This document shows, in pieces, positions 42,198 to 50,546 of a stretch of 64,000 bases of DNA (its first letter is position 1; each line of letters starts with the position of its first letter). The DNA is taken from NCBI GenBank assembly GCA_040902885.1, contig JBBDWK010000075.1, positions 33,613 to 97,612 on the forward strand. The letters run 5' to 3'. The DNA is from JBBDWK01 sp040902885. Lineage in GTDB: Bacteria > Acidobacteriota > Terriglobia > Bryobacterales > Bryobacteraceae. Both the position numbers and the translations under genes were made by a program. The notes below the pieces were generated by a model. That model had not been told where the DNA came from, ran no database searches, and saw only the letters and a program-made list of their open reading frames with translations.

Positions 42198-43724
42198 GTG
42201 GACCAATTTGAAGACCAGTTTTTATCAGACACTCATGAGCCGTTAGGGTTGAATTTCGACGAAGAAGCCAAATTTTTCGACGAAACCGCTCAGGACGCCG
42301 AATTCCTCCACGCCCATCAGCACGTGGAGGAGTCGATCTATACCGACGATCCTGTCCGAGTCTATCTCCGGGAAATGGGCGCGGTACCGCTTCTAACCCG
42401 GGAGGGCGAGGTGGATCTGGCGCGCCGGATGGAGCGCGGCAAGCTGCGGATGCAGAAGGCGATCAGCCGATCCGCATTGGTGCAACTGGGGGTGGTAGAC
42501 CTAGCCGAGCACATTCGCAAAGGCACCGAGGAACTGGAAAATCTGGTGGACATGGGCGATGCCGAGGAGGGCACTGCCGCGGACACCAAGCGGCGCGGCG
42601 AGTTGAGGCAGTTCTTTTTCGACGTGGCCGCGCATCATAAGAAGCTCCTGCAGCTTCACGACAAACTGGAAGCCACTCCCGGCGCCAATAAGAGAATTCG
42701 TAAGCGGTTACAGGGCAAGATCAGCCGCGCCAAAATCGAGACTTCGCTGGCTATACGCCGGGCTCCGTTCCTGGCAATCAAGTGGAAGGAATTCGCTAAA
42801 GAGATCGAGCGCGCGGTGGATGAGGTGAGCCATCTGGACCGCGAGATCAAGAAGCTCGAAGGCCGGAATGGCCAAGCGGCTCCCCGGGTGCGCGAGCTCA
42901 AGCGGGAGATCCGCAAGCGGGAAGCCAGCGCCGGCGCGACGCTGGCGGAGTTGAAGCACACGCTGACCGTGATCCGCCACGGCGAGCAGGAGGCAGAGCG
43001 GGCGAAGAAGGACTTGGTGGAGGCCAACCTTCGTCTGGTGGTTTCGGTGGCCAAGAAGTACGTCAATCGCGGTTTGCACCTTTTGGACCTGATCCAGGAG
43101 GGCAACATCGGTCTGATGCGCGCCGCCGACAAGTTCGAGTACCGGCGCGGCTACAAGTTTTCGACCTACGCCACCTGGTGGATTCGTCAGGCCATCACGC
43201 GAGCCATTGCCGACCAGTCCCGGACCATCCGCATTCCCGTTCATATGAACGAGAGCATGAACAAGTTCCTGCGCGCGTCGCGCGAACTGGAGAAGGAACT
43301 GGGCCGCACGCCGACCAACGAAGAGATCGGCCGCCGGATGGACATCCCAGTGGAGAAGGTCCAGAAGCTGAAAACGATTTCGCGCGATCCGGTATCGCTC
43401 GAGACCCCGGTGGGCCGCGACGGCGAATCGGCTCTCGGCGACCTCATCGAGGACCGCTGGGTTGGCTCTCCGGTGGATGCCGTGATCGACGCCAACGTTC
43501 GCGATGAAACGGCGGGCATTCTGAAGACGCTCTCTCCGAAAGAGGAGAAGGTGATCCGCCTGCGCTTCGGAATCGGCTGCGAGCGCGAACACACCCTCGA
43601 AGAAATCGGACAGGAATTCGACGTGACCCGCGAGCGGATCCGTCAGATAGAGGCCAAGGCCTTGCGGCAGCTCCGCGCTCCGGAGCGGGCACGGCGCCTG
43701 CGCGCCCTGATGGCCGCGCGCTAA
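42198..43724 (+). CDS. Second RpoD-like sigma-70 factor
   Basis: Protein of 508 residues from a GTG with a strong GGGGAGGTGA ribosome site. It has regions 1.2 (DPVRVYLREMGAVPLLTREG), 2 (about 273-345, ANLRLVVSVAKKYVNRGLHL, WWIRQAITRAIADQ), 3 and 4 (HTLEEIGQEFDVTRERIRQI). Its central non-conserved region is coiled and highly charged. It is as complete as the rpoD product at 12653, differing mainly in the N-terminus and middle, so it is a group 1/2 sigma that probably reads similar promoters under other conditions. Which of the two is the housekeeping factor cannot be settled from sequence alone, though the dnaG linkage favours the other. Confidence 0.9.
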   Translation: MDQFEDQFLSDTHEPLGLNFDEEAKFFDETAQDAEFLHAHQHVEESIYTDDPVRVYLREMGAVPLLTREGEVDLARRMERGKLRMQKAISRSALVQLGVVDLAEHIRKGTEELENLVDMGDAEEGTAADTKRRGELRQFFFDVAAHHKKLLQLHDKLEATPGANKRIRKRLQGKISRAKIETSLAIRRAPFLAIKWKEFAKEIERAVDEVSHLDREIKKLEGRNGQAAPRVRELKREIRKREASAGATLAELKHTLTVIRHGEQEAERAKKDLVEANLRLVVSVAKKYVNRGLHLLDLIQEGNIGLMRAADKFEYRRGYKFSTYATWWIRQAITRAIADQSRTIRIPVHMNESMNKFLRASRELEKELGRTPTNEEIGRRMDIPVEKVQKLKTISRDPVSLETPVGRDGESALGDLIEDRWVGSPVDAVIDANVRDETAGILKTLSPKEEKVIRLRFGIGCEREHTLEEIGQEFDVTRERIRQIEAKALRQLRAPERARRLRALMAAR

Positions 43725-43781
43725 ACCAGACCAAATCGGCGGTACGGATCGAGATCGAGACCTTCTCCAGCCCTCTCGAAA

Positions 43782-43790
43782 TGATATAAT
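43782..43790 (+). promoter_or_regulatory. Extended -10 promoter for the DUF1549 gene
   Basis: TGATATAAT, an extended -10 element (TGn plus TATAAT), 31 bases upstream of the ATG at 43821. There is no clear -35, as expected for extended -10 promoters. Confidence 0.5.
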
Positions 43791-43820
43791 TTCTGCGTCA
43801 TTTCCCGGGCTGGAGAAACC

Positions 43821-46001
43821 ATGATCCGTTCCGCCGCGCTCGTTTTCCTGCTCCTTGCACAATTTCCCGCGCGCGCCGCCGAAGGCGCAAAGACGTTCAC
43901 GGCCGTGCAGAAGCGCTGGTGGGCGTTTCAAAAGGTCGAGAAGCCCGCCATTCCCTCCGTGCGCGATGCCGCATGGGTCCGCACGCCAGTTGACGCCTTC
44001 ATCCTCGCCAAGCTCGAAGAGAAAAATCTCAAGCCCGCGCCGCGGGCCGATCGGGTCACGCTGATTCGCCGCGCAACGCTGGACCTGACCGGTCTTTTGC
44101 CAACCCCGGAAGAAGTGCAGGCTTTCATCGGCGATACCTCTCCGGACGCATTCGCCAAGGTGGTGGACCGGCTGCTGGCATCGCCACGCTACGGCGAGCG
44201 CTGGGCGCGGCACTGGCTCGACCTGGCGCGCTACGCCGACAGTGAAGGCTTCAAAAGCGACGAGACGCGTCCCAACATCTGGCGCTACCGCGACTACGTC
44301 ATCGACTCCTTCAATCAGGACAAGCCCTACGACCGTTTCGTGCAGGAGCAGATTGCCGGCGATGAGATGTATCCCGCCGATCCGGCGGCGCTGGTGGCCA
44401 CCGGATTCAACCGGCACTTTCCCGATGAGAGCAACGCGCGGAACCTGATGCAGCGGCGCCAGGAACTGCTGAACGACATCACCGACACCGTCGGCGCCAC
44501 TTTCCTGGGCCTGACGTACGGGTGCGCCCGCTGCCACGATCACAAGTTCGACGCCATTCTGCACAAGGACTATTACCGCCTGCAGGCCTACTTCGCGAAC
44601 ACGCGCATCGAGGACAATGCGCTTCTGGCGCCGGACGCCCTGCGCGCGGAATACGACCGGCAGCGCACGGTCTGGGAAGCGCGGACGGAGCGAATTCGCG
44701 GTGAGATGGACGACCTTGTGAAGCCGGTGATGGCGGCGAGGTTCAAGGAGAGCTTGGACAAATTTCCGCCGGAAATTCAGGAGGCCGTCAATCTGGATCC
44801 GGCCAAGCGAAACCCCTTCCAGTGGCAGATGTATCACAAGGCCAAGCCGCAGCTCGATCTTTCCGTGGAAGCTGCCGCGAAGACACTCAAGGGCGATGAG
44901 GCGCGCCGCTGGAAAGAGCTGAGCATTGAGCTCGCGCAGTTTGATCCCATCAAACCGGCGGAACTGCCGGTCGCCCAGGCGATGATCGACAACGGCGCGG
45001 CGTCTCCCAAGACGCACGTGCTGGCGGTGGGCGTGTACGACGCGTTTCTGGACCAGGTGGAACCGGGGCCGTTGAGCATTCTCGACCCCGAGCCGGCCAA
45101 GGTTGTGCCTCCTCCGGGCGTAAACTCCTCCGGACGGCGCAGCGCCCTGGCGCGCTGGCTTACCGATCCGCGGAATCCGCTGACCGCGCGAGTAATGGCC
45201 AACCGCATCTGGCACTATCATTTCGGGCGCGGCATCGCGGGCACGCCGAGCGATTTCGGCGTGATGGGGGAGCGGCCTTCGCATCGCGAGCTGCTGGATC
45301 ACCTGTCTGCGACGTTCGCCGGGAACGGCTGGAGCGTCAAGAAGCTGCACCGCGAGATCATGCTCTCGAGCGCTTGGCAGCAGTCCACCGAGTACAACGC
45401 GGAAGCGGCCAAAGCCGATCCGGAAAACCGGCTGCTGTGGCGCTACAACCGCCGCCGGATGGAAGGCGAAGCCATCCGCGACACCATGCTGCAGGTTGCC
45501 GGACGCCTCAACACCAAGATGTACGGGCCGGGCATCTTTCCGCCCCTTCCTCCGGGAGTGGAGACGCGCGGCGGCTGGAAGAAGGATGAAGACCCGTCCG
45601 AAGCGGAACGCCGCAGCGTATACGTCTTTGTCAGGCGCAACACGCGCTATCCGATGTTCGAAGCCTTCGACATGCCGGACACGCACGAAAGCTGCGCGCG
45701 CCGCAACTCGACGGTCACCGCGCCGCAGGCTCTGGAATTGATGAACAACGAGCTGAGTTTGGACTGGGCGCGCGCCTTCGCGGGGCGCGTGCTGAACGAT
45801 GCCGGAATGACCTCCGAGGCGCAGGTGGAGCGGGCTTACCGTCTGGCGTTCTCGCGCAGCCCGAGCGAGGAGGAACGGAAGAGCGCGGTCGCGTTTCTCG
45901 GCAGACATTCCGCGATTCTGGGAGAGACCACGACGCGCGAGGCGCTGGTGGATCTTTGCCACATGCTCATGAACTCGAGCGAGTTTGTGTACGTGAACTG
46001 A
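43821..46001 (+). CDS. DUF1549/DUF1553 secreted protein
   Basis: Protein of 726 residues with a signal peptide (ALVFLLLAQFPARA). The N-terminal DUF1549 domain (about 50-260) has VDAFILAKLEEKNLKPAP, RYGERWARHWLDLARYADS and a single cytochrome-like haem motif CARCH at 235-239. The C-terminal DUF1553 domain (about 420-700) has ARVMANRIWHYHFGRGI and TVTAPQALELMNN. The N-terminal cytochrome PSD1 module found in many relatives is absent, so this is the short form. Such proteins are always paired with DUF1501 proteins, as here, and are abundant in Planctomycetes and Acidobacteria. They are thought to act in periplasmic breakdown of complex carbohydrates. Confidence 0.88.
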   Translation: MIRSAALVFLLLAQFPARAAEGAKTFTAVQKRWWAFQKVEKPAIPSVRDAAWVRTPVDAFILAKLEEKNLKPAPRADRVTLIRRATLDLTGLLPTPEEVQAFIGDTSPDAFAKVVDRLLASPRYGERWARHWLDLARYADSEGFKSDETRPNIWRYRDYVIDSFNQDKPYDRFVQEQIAGDEMYPADPAALVATGFNRHFPDESNARNLMQRRQELLNDITDTVGATFLGLTYGCARCHDHKFDAILHKDYYRLQAYFANTRIEDNALLAPDALRAEYDRQRTVWEARTERIRGEMDDLVKPVMAARFKESLDKFPPEIQEAVNLDPAKRNPFQWQMYHKAKPQLDLSVEAAAKTLKGDEARRWKELSIELAQFDPIKPAELPVAQAMIDNGAASPKTHVLAVGVYDAFLDQVEPGPLSILDPEPAKVVPPPGVNSSGRRSALARWLTDPRNPLTARVMANRIWHYHFGRGIAGTPSDFGVMGERPSHRELLDHLSATFAGNGWSVKKLHREIMLSSAWQQSTEYNAEAAKADPENRLLWRYNRRRMEGEAIRDTMLQVAGRLNTKMYGPGIFPPLPPGVETRGGWKKDEDPSEAERRSVYVFVRRNTRYPMFEAFDMPDTHESCARRNSTVTAPQALELMNNELSLDWARAFAGRVLNDAGMTSEAQVERAYRLAFSRSPSEEERKSAVAFLGRHSAILGETTTREALVDLCHMLMNSSEFVYVN

Positions 46002-46012
46002 GGAGGCCGGAG

Positions 46013-47416
46013 ATGATTGCGTCACGCCGCCAGTTTTTCACGCGAGCCGGCAGCGGGCTTGCCGGAATCGCCCTGGCGTCCATGCTCACCGAGGAGGGCG
46101 GCCGCGCGGCCACCTTCGCGCGCGATCCCCTTGCGCCGCGCCAGCCGCATCACGCGCCGCGGGCCAAATCCGTCATCTGGCTCTTTATGGAGGGCGGCCC
46201 CAGCCACCTCGACCTCTTCGATCCCAAACCGAAGCTGAACGAGATGAGCGGCCAGCCCATGCCGGAATCCTTCGGGAGACCGATTACGGCCATGGGCACC
46301 GCGGGGAACACCCTGCTGGGCACCAAGCGCACCTTCCAGCGGCATGGCCAGAGCGGCATCTGGGTATCCGACTGGTATCCCCAGATTGCACGGCACGTGG
46401 ACGACATGGCCGTAATCCGCTCCTGCACGGCGGACGGCCTGAACCACGTCGGATCGGTCTGCCAGATGAACACCGGGTCGATTTTGGCCGGACGCCCCTC
46501 CATGGGCGCCTGGGTGACCTACGGCCTGGGAACCGGCAATAAGAATCTGCCGTCGTTCGTCGTGCTGCTGGACGATCGTGAGCCAGTGGGCGGGGCGAAG
46601 AACTGGAGCTCGGGATTTCTGGCGGCGGTCTACCAGGGCACGCAGTTCCGGCAGGGAAGCACGCCGATTCTGCACCTGAAGCCGCCCGCCGGCACGACCG
46701 AGGCGCAGCAGCGCAGCAAGCTGGAATTTTTGAAGTCGCTCAACCAGCGCTTCGCCGCGGCCCACCCGGAGGACAGCGAACTGGAAGCCCGCATCGCCTC
46801 CTACGAGCTTGCCTACCAGATGCAGGCGGCCGGGCCGGAAGCGGTGGACCTTTCGACCGAATCCGAAGCGACCAAGCGGCTGTACGGTCTCGACGAGCCG
46901 GAGACCACGCCCTTCGGCACGAACTGCCTGCTGGCGCGGAGACTGGTGGAGCGCGGAGTGCGCTTCGTGGAGCTGTACTGCGGGTCGGGCAGCGGCTGGG
47001 ATGCGCATACGGACATTGAAGGCAATCACTCCAAACGCTGCCGGGAATCGGACAAACCGATCGCGGGTCTGCTGGCGGATTTGAAATCGCGCGGCATGCT
47101 GAAGGATACGCTGGTGGTATGGGGCGGCGAGTTCGGGCGTACTCCGTTCAACGAAAAAGGCATTGGGCGCGATCACAACCCGTGGGGCTTCACGATCTTC
47201 ATGGCCGGGGGGGGCGTCAAGGGCGGCAGCTACATAGGCACGACGGACGAGATCGGCTTGCGCGCGGTCGAGAGTCCGCACCACGTCCACGACATTCACG
47301 CTTCTATTTTGCACGCGCTGGGCCTGGACCACATCTCGCTCACGTATATGCACAACGGACGCGCGGAGCGGCCCACCATCGTGGGCGGAAAGCTTATCGA
47401 CGGGCTCTTTGCATGA
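46013..47416 (+). CDS. DUF1501 Tat-exported protein
   Basis: Protein of 467 residues from ATG at 46013, preceded by GAGGAGG. It has a twin-arginine-type signal (ASRRQFFTRAGSGLAGIAL). The alkaline-phosphatase/sulfatase-like DUF1501 fold shows KSVIWLFMEGGPSHLDLFDP near 52, TADGLNHVGSVCQMNTGS near 140, and WGGEFGRTPFN with GRDHNPWGFTIFMAGGG, cut here to GRDHNPWGF, near 375. These are the presumed metal-binding blocks. It follows the DUF1549 gene by 11 bases, the standard two-gene unit. Confidence 0.9.
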   Translation: MIASRRQFFTRAGSGLAGIALASMLTEEGGRAATFARDPLAPRQPHHAPRAKSVIWLFMEGGPSHLDLFDPKPKLNEMSGQPMPESFGRPITAMGTAGNTLLGTKRTFQRHGQSGIWVSDWYPQIARHVDDMAVIRSCTADGLNHVGSVCQMNTGSILAGRPSMGAWVTYGLGTGNKNLPSFVVLLDDREPVGGAKNWSSGFLAAVYQGTQFRQGSTPILHLKPPAGTTEAQQRSKLEFLKSLNQRFAAAHPEDSELEARIASYELAYQMQAAGPEAVDLSTESEATKRLYGLDEPETTPFGTNCLLARRLVERGVRFVELYCGSGSGWDAHTDIEGNHSKRCRESDKPIAGLLADLKSRGMLKDTLVVWGGEFGRTPFNEKGIGRDHNPWGFTIFMAGGGVKGGSYIGTTDEIGLRAVESPHHVHDIHASILHALGLDHISLTYMHNGRAERPTIVGGKLIDGLFA

Positions 47417-47420
47417 GCAT

Positions 47421-47493
47421 CCGTGTTGATCGGCGTTGATCGGTGGCCAATCACAATAGAATATGGGCCGCCGATCAACGCCGACCAACGCGG
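47421..47493. repeat. Palindromic repeat (GTTGATCGGCGTTGATCGG type)
   Basis: Inverted repeat with 28-base arms (47421-47448 and 47466-47493) that differ at three positions. Each arm contains the direct unit GTTGATCGGC. It lies just after the DUF1501 stop and encodes INADQHG-like peptides in one frame, another string often seen in spurious acidobacterial ORFs. The 3' end of the small gene on the minus strand runs into it. It may act as a bidirectional terminator. Confidence 0.7.
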
Positions 47494-47690
47494 ATTCGAT
47501 TCTGTAGCTCCGCCCATCTGGCGAAGCGCAGCAACTGGCTGCGGCGCGTCCATACAAAGCGCCAGAAGGTTGTAAAGCCGATTTCGTTCGCGTGCAGTCC
47601 CGAGTAGGTCTCAATGCGCCAGCGCAGATACGGGCTGCGCCAGGGGCACAGCCGGTATCCGCGCGAAAGCCTCCAGAGGACTCGGAGCAA
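47475..47690 (-). CDS. Small basic aromatic-rich protein (71 residues)
   Basis: Unrecognised protein rich in Arg, Trp and Leu. The core YRLCPWRSPYLRWRIETYSG, then FTTFWRFVWTRRSQLLRF, looks conserved-protein-like rather than random, and I recall similar short acidobacterial proteins. It starts seven bases after the stop of the downstream VWA gene, so it may be the third gene of that transcript. The last seven residues are encoded by the palindromic repeat. No function can be suggested. Confidence 0.5.
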   Translation of the reverse strand: MLRVLWRLSRGYRLCPWRSPYLRWRIETYSGLHANEIGFTTFWRFVWTRRSQLLRFARWAELQNRIRVGRR

Positions 47691-47697
47691 GAGAGAG

Positions 47698-48666
47698 TCA
47701 GTTGCCGTCGTTGGCGGACCTAATGGACCTGGCGCCCTCCGGCGTGGCGTAGTAGCCGGTGCGCGTGCGCACCGTGGGACGGCCCGGCCCTTGGGCGGTC
47801 ACTTTGATCTGGCGGAAGGTGCCATCCAGGGCCTGCTCGGACGGCGAATAGGCCAGCGTGTACTGGTTGCGAATGTCCCTCGCCACCTGCTGCGCGATCT
47901 TGTCGACCTCACTGACATCCTTCGGATAATACGCCTGGCCGCCCGTGGCCTCCGTCAGGGCATCCAGCGCCCGTTTGGCGCGCTTCGCCTCGCGCTTCTC
48001 CTCTTCGTTCAGCAGGCCGATGGCATAGATTACGACTTCGCTCTGCTGCGATGCTTTCACGAGGTTTTCGAGCGTCACCTGGCTGCTGTTGTCGTTGCCG
48101 TCCGTGATCGCGAGAATGACTCTTTTGTCCTTCTTGCCCTTTTCCTTTATATGATCGATGGACATGCGGAGGGCATCGCGCATGGCCGTGCCGCCCCGGG
48201 AATCCAGCTTATTTAGGCCCTCTTCGAGCTCTTTAACATTGCTTGTAAAATCTCTGTCCAGGAATGCTTCGTCGTTGAAGTTGACGATAAAAACCTCGTC
48301 GTCGCGATTGGAGGATTTCACCATGGTCAGCGCGGCGGATTCCACCCGCTGCCGCTTATCGCGCATACTGCCGCTGTTGTCGACAATCAGACCGAGGGAG
48401 ACCGGAATGTCCTCCCGCCGGAAGACCTTGAGCTGCTGTTCGACGCCGTTCTCGAAAACCCGGAACGCGCCCTGAGAAAGATTCGGAAGTAAATTGCCGT
48501 TCCTGTCGGACACGGTTGCGTGAAGCACCACCAGCCGCGTATCCGAGCGGAACACGGCGCCCTGGTCGAGCAAGTGGTCCTGGGCGAGGAGCGCCGGGGC
48601 GCAAACAAGCGCGGAGGCGGCAAAAAGCTCCCCTAATTTCAAAGTAGATTTACTGTGTCGGCGCAT
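47698..48666 (-). CDS. VWFA-related secreted protein (first of pair, downstream)
   Basis: Protein of 322 residues with a signal peptide (ASALVCAPALLAQ). A short beta-rich leader (DTRLVVLHATVSDRNGNLL) precedes a von Willebrand factor A domain with an intact metal site (DNSGSM near 95, then the threonine and aspartate blocks GGTAMRDAL and AITDGNDNSS). The C-terminal NQYTLAYSPSEQALDGTFRQ is diagnostic of the 'VWFA-related Acidobacterial domain'. It is probably a periplasmic or cell-surface protein-binding module. It overlaps the upstream paralogue by 17 bases. Confidence 0.9.
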   Translation of the reverse strand: MRRHSKSTLKLGELFAASALVCAPALLAQDHLLDQGAVFRSDTRLVVLHATVSDRNGNLLPNLSQGAFRVFENGVEQQLKVFRREDIPVSLGLIVDNSGSMRDKRQRVESAALTMVKSSNRDDEVFIVNFNDEAFLDRDFTSNVKELEEGLNKLDSRGGTAMRDALRMSIDHIKEKGKKDKRVILAITDGNDNSSQVTLENLVKASQQSEVVIYAIGLLNEEEKREAKRAKRALDALTEATGGQAYYPKDVSEVDKIAQQVARDIRNQYTLAYSPSEQALDGTFRQIKVTAQGPGRPTVRTRTGYYATPEGARSIRSANDGN

Positions 48667-49666
48667 AGTATCCGGTTCTCCAGTAAGCCCGTAACGGGGG
48701 CAGCCCGCGCGGCTGCACGAGCTTCACCTGAACGCGACGATATTTGCCGTCCCGCTCCTGATTTTGCGGCGAATACCCCAGAATGTACTGGTTCCGCAAC
48801 TCGATCCCGATCTTGGCAGCCACGTCGGGCAGTTCGTTCAGATTCTCCACCGGGAAGTGCCTGCCTCCCGTCTGTTCCGCCATGTCGCTGAGAAGACTCG
48901 GCCCTCCCAGTTCCTCCGCGGTGCGTCCGCGAGCGGAAACTGGCTCGAAAATTCCAATCGCATAAATTTGGACGTCCGCTTCGCGCACCAGGTTTTTAAT
49001 TTCGCTCTCCGTGTAGCGGCTGCTGTTATCGCCGCCGTCGGAAATGATGAGCAGAGCCTTGCGCGGATTGCGGGCCTTCGTCATCGTATTCAGCGCCAGG
49101 TAAACGCCGTCCAGCAAAGCGGTCTTGCCCTTTGCCTGGGTAAAGGTAAGCTGGTTCTGGATCTCCTCAAGGCTGGTGGTGAATCCGGAAACCAGTTCGG
49201 GCCGGTCGTTGAACACAACCAGGAATGCTTCGTCTTCGGGATTGGCCGTCCGGAAGAACTGCGCGACAGCCTGCCGGGATTTGTTCAGCTTGTTCCCCAT
49301 GCTGCCGCTGAGATCGAAGACCAGACCTATCGAAAGCGGCGCATCGTCGCTGGCGAGGTGAGACAGCTTCTGCTCTACTTTGTCTTCCAGCAGCTTGAAG
49401 TTTTCGATCTCGAGACCGGTCACGAAGCGGTTGAGCGGATCCGTGACGGTGACGTTGATCAGGACCAGCGTCGTGTCCACGCGCAGATTCGCTTTGGGCC
49501 CCGCCGGCTGCGTATTGCCGCCGAGCTTCGGCCTCACTTCGACGGAAACTTTAGGATCCTCTCGTTGGATTTTGTCGTTATCGCCGGCACTCGAGACAAC
49601 AACGGCAAAGCACAAAAAACCTGAGAGGAGTCCGAGAATGTGCGGAAGGTGAATTCGCTCCTTCAT
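48650..49666 (-). CDS. VWFA-related secreted protein (second of pair, upstream)
   Basis: Protein of 338 residues from ATG at 49666; a TTG at 49684 would add six residues. It has a signal segment (ILGLLSGFLCFAVVV) and the same layout as its neighbour: VDTTLVLINVTVTDPLNRFV, then the VWA domain with DLSGSMGNK, GKTALLDGVYLAL and ISDGGDNSSR. The ending is RNQYILGYSPQNQERDGKYR. The two genes are tandem paralogues and overlap by 17 bases. All metal-site residues appear intact. Confidence 0.9.
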   Translation of the reverse strand: MKERIHLPHILGLLSGFLCFAVVVSSAGDNDKIQREDPKVSVEVRPKLGGNTQPAGPKANLRVDTTLVLINVTVTDPLNRFVTGLEIENFKLLEDKVEQKLSHLASDDAPLSIGLVFDLSGSMGNKLNKSRQAVAQFFRTANPEDEAFLVVFNDRPELVSGFTTSLEEIQNQLTFTQAKGKTALLDGVYLALNTMTKARNPRKALLIISDGGDNSSRYTESEIKNLVREADVQIYAIGIFEPVSARGRTAEELGGPSLLSDMAEQTGGRHFPVENLNELPDVAAKIGIELRNQYILGYSPQNQERDGKYRRVQVKLVQPRGLPPLRAYWRTGYYAPTQ

Positions 49667-49742
49667 GGTGAGCAACACCTGCAATCAGTGTACCATCGGT
49701 TCCTCGTACACAACAGTGAATTCGGTTCCCGTGAAGTAGCGC

Positions 49743-50546
49743 ATGCTATACTCGTGTGTGCCCCGTAAAAGCGTACCTTGGAAGATCTTGGGTGTCATTC
49801 CCGCCCGGTACGCTTCGTCCCGTTTCCCAGGTAAGGCTCTCGCCCGAATCGCTTCCAAGTCCATGCTGGAACGGGTCTACGAGCGTGTCTCCATGGCGCG
49901 CTACCTGACGCGCGTCATCGTGGCCACGGACGACGAGCGCATTGCCGCGGAGGCGCGGCGCTTCGGCGGGCAGGTGCGCATGACCAGGCTGGATCATCTT
50001 TCCGGCACGGACAGGGTGGCCGAAGTGGCGTCATCGGAAAATTGCGACTTAGTTGTGAACGTGCAGGGCGACGAGCCGCTGATCGACCCGGCGGCCATCG
50101 ATGCGGCCGTTCTGCCCATGCTCGACGACGAAGACACGCCCATGGGCACTCTGAAAAAGCGCATCGAAGACGCGCGCGAGATACACGACCCCAACGTGGT
50201 TAAAGTGGTGACGGACCGGGATGACAAGGCCATCTACTTCTCCCGCGCCACCATTCCCCACGTGCGCGAGAACGACCCGGCGCCGCGCTTCAAGCACATA
50301 GGACTGTACGTGTACCGGCGCGATTTTCTGCTCGCCTATCCGGACCTGCCCGTCGGCCCGCTGGAACGCGCCGAGCGCCTGGAGCAGTTGCGTGCGCTGG
50401 AGAACGGCTACTCTATCCGCGTGGTGGAAACCGAGTACGAATCGTTGGGGGTGGATACCCCGGAAGACCTGGAGCGGGTGGAGAACCTGTTTCTTGCCTT
50501 CAGCCAGCCTGGAGTTGGAGGGGCAAACACGAAAAAGAATGGCTAA
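49743..50546 (+). CDS. kdsB: 3-deoxy-manno-octulosonate cytidylyltransferase (CMP-KDO synthetase)
   Basis: Activates KDO with CTP for lipopolysaccharide synthesis, about 267 residues. The nucleotide site is VIPARYASSRFPGKAL near 18, then ATDDERI, VNVQGDEPLI and a C-terminal VDTPEDLERVE. The start is uncertain: ATG at 49743 or GTG at 49758. The family normally starts just before KILGVIPAR, and a TATACT at 49747-49752 could be a -10 element that would rule out the first. It overlaps pyrG by eight bases; kdsA follows pyrG. Confidence 0.93.
   Translation: MLYSCVPRKSVPWKILGVIPARYASSRFPGKALARIASKSMLERVYERVSMARYLTRVIVATDDERIAAEARRFGGQVRMTRLDHLSGTDRVAEVASSENCDLVVNVQGDEPLIDPAAIDAAVLPMLDDEDTPMGTLKKRIEDAREIHDPNVVKVVTDRDDKAIYFSRATIPHVRENDPAPRFKHIGLYVYRRDFLLAYPDLPVGPLERAERLEQLRALENGYSIRVVETEYESLGVDTPEDLERVENLFLAFSQPGVGGANTKKNG

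Noticed and set aside
42708..46025. Open frame of 1105 codons on the minus strand
   Set aside because: It runs antisense through the second sigma gene and the DUF1549 gene; composition is Arg/His/Gly-rich shadow sequence with no family motif, as happens opposite GC-rich genes.
46022..47614. Open frame of 530 codons on the minus strand
   Set aside because: It is the shadow of the DUF1501 gene.
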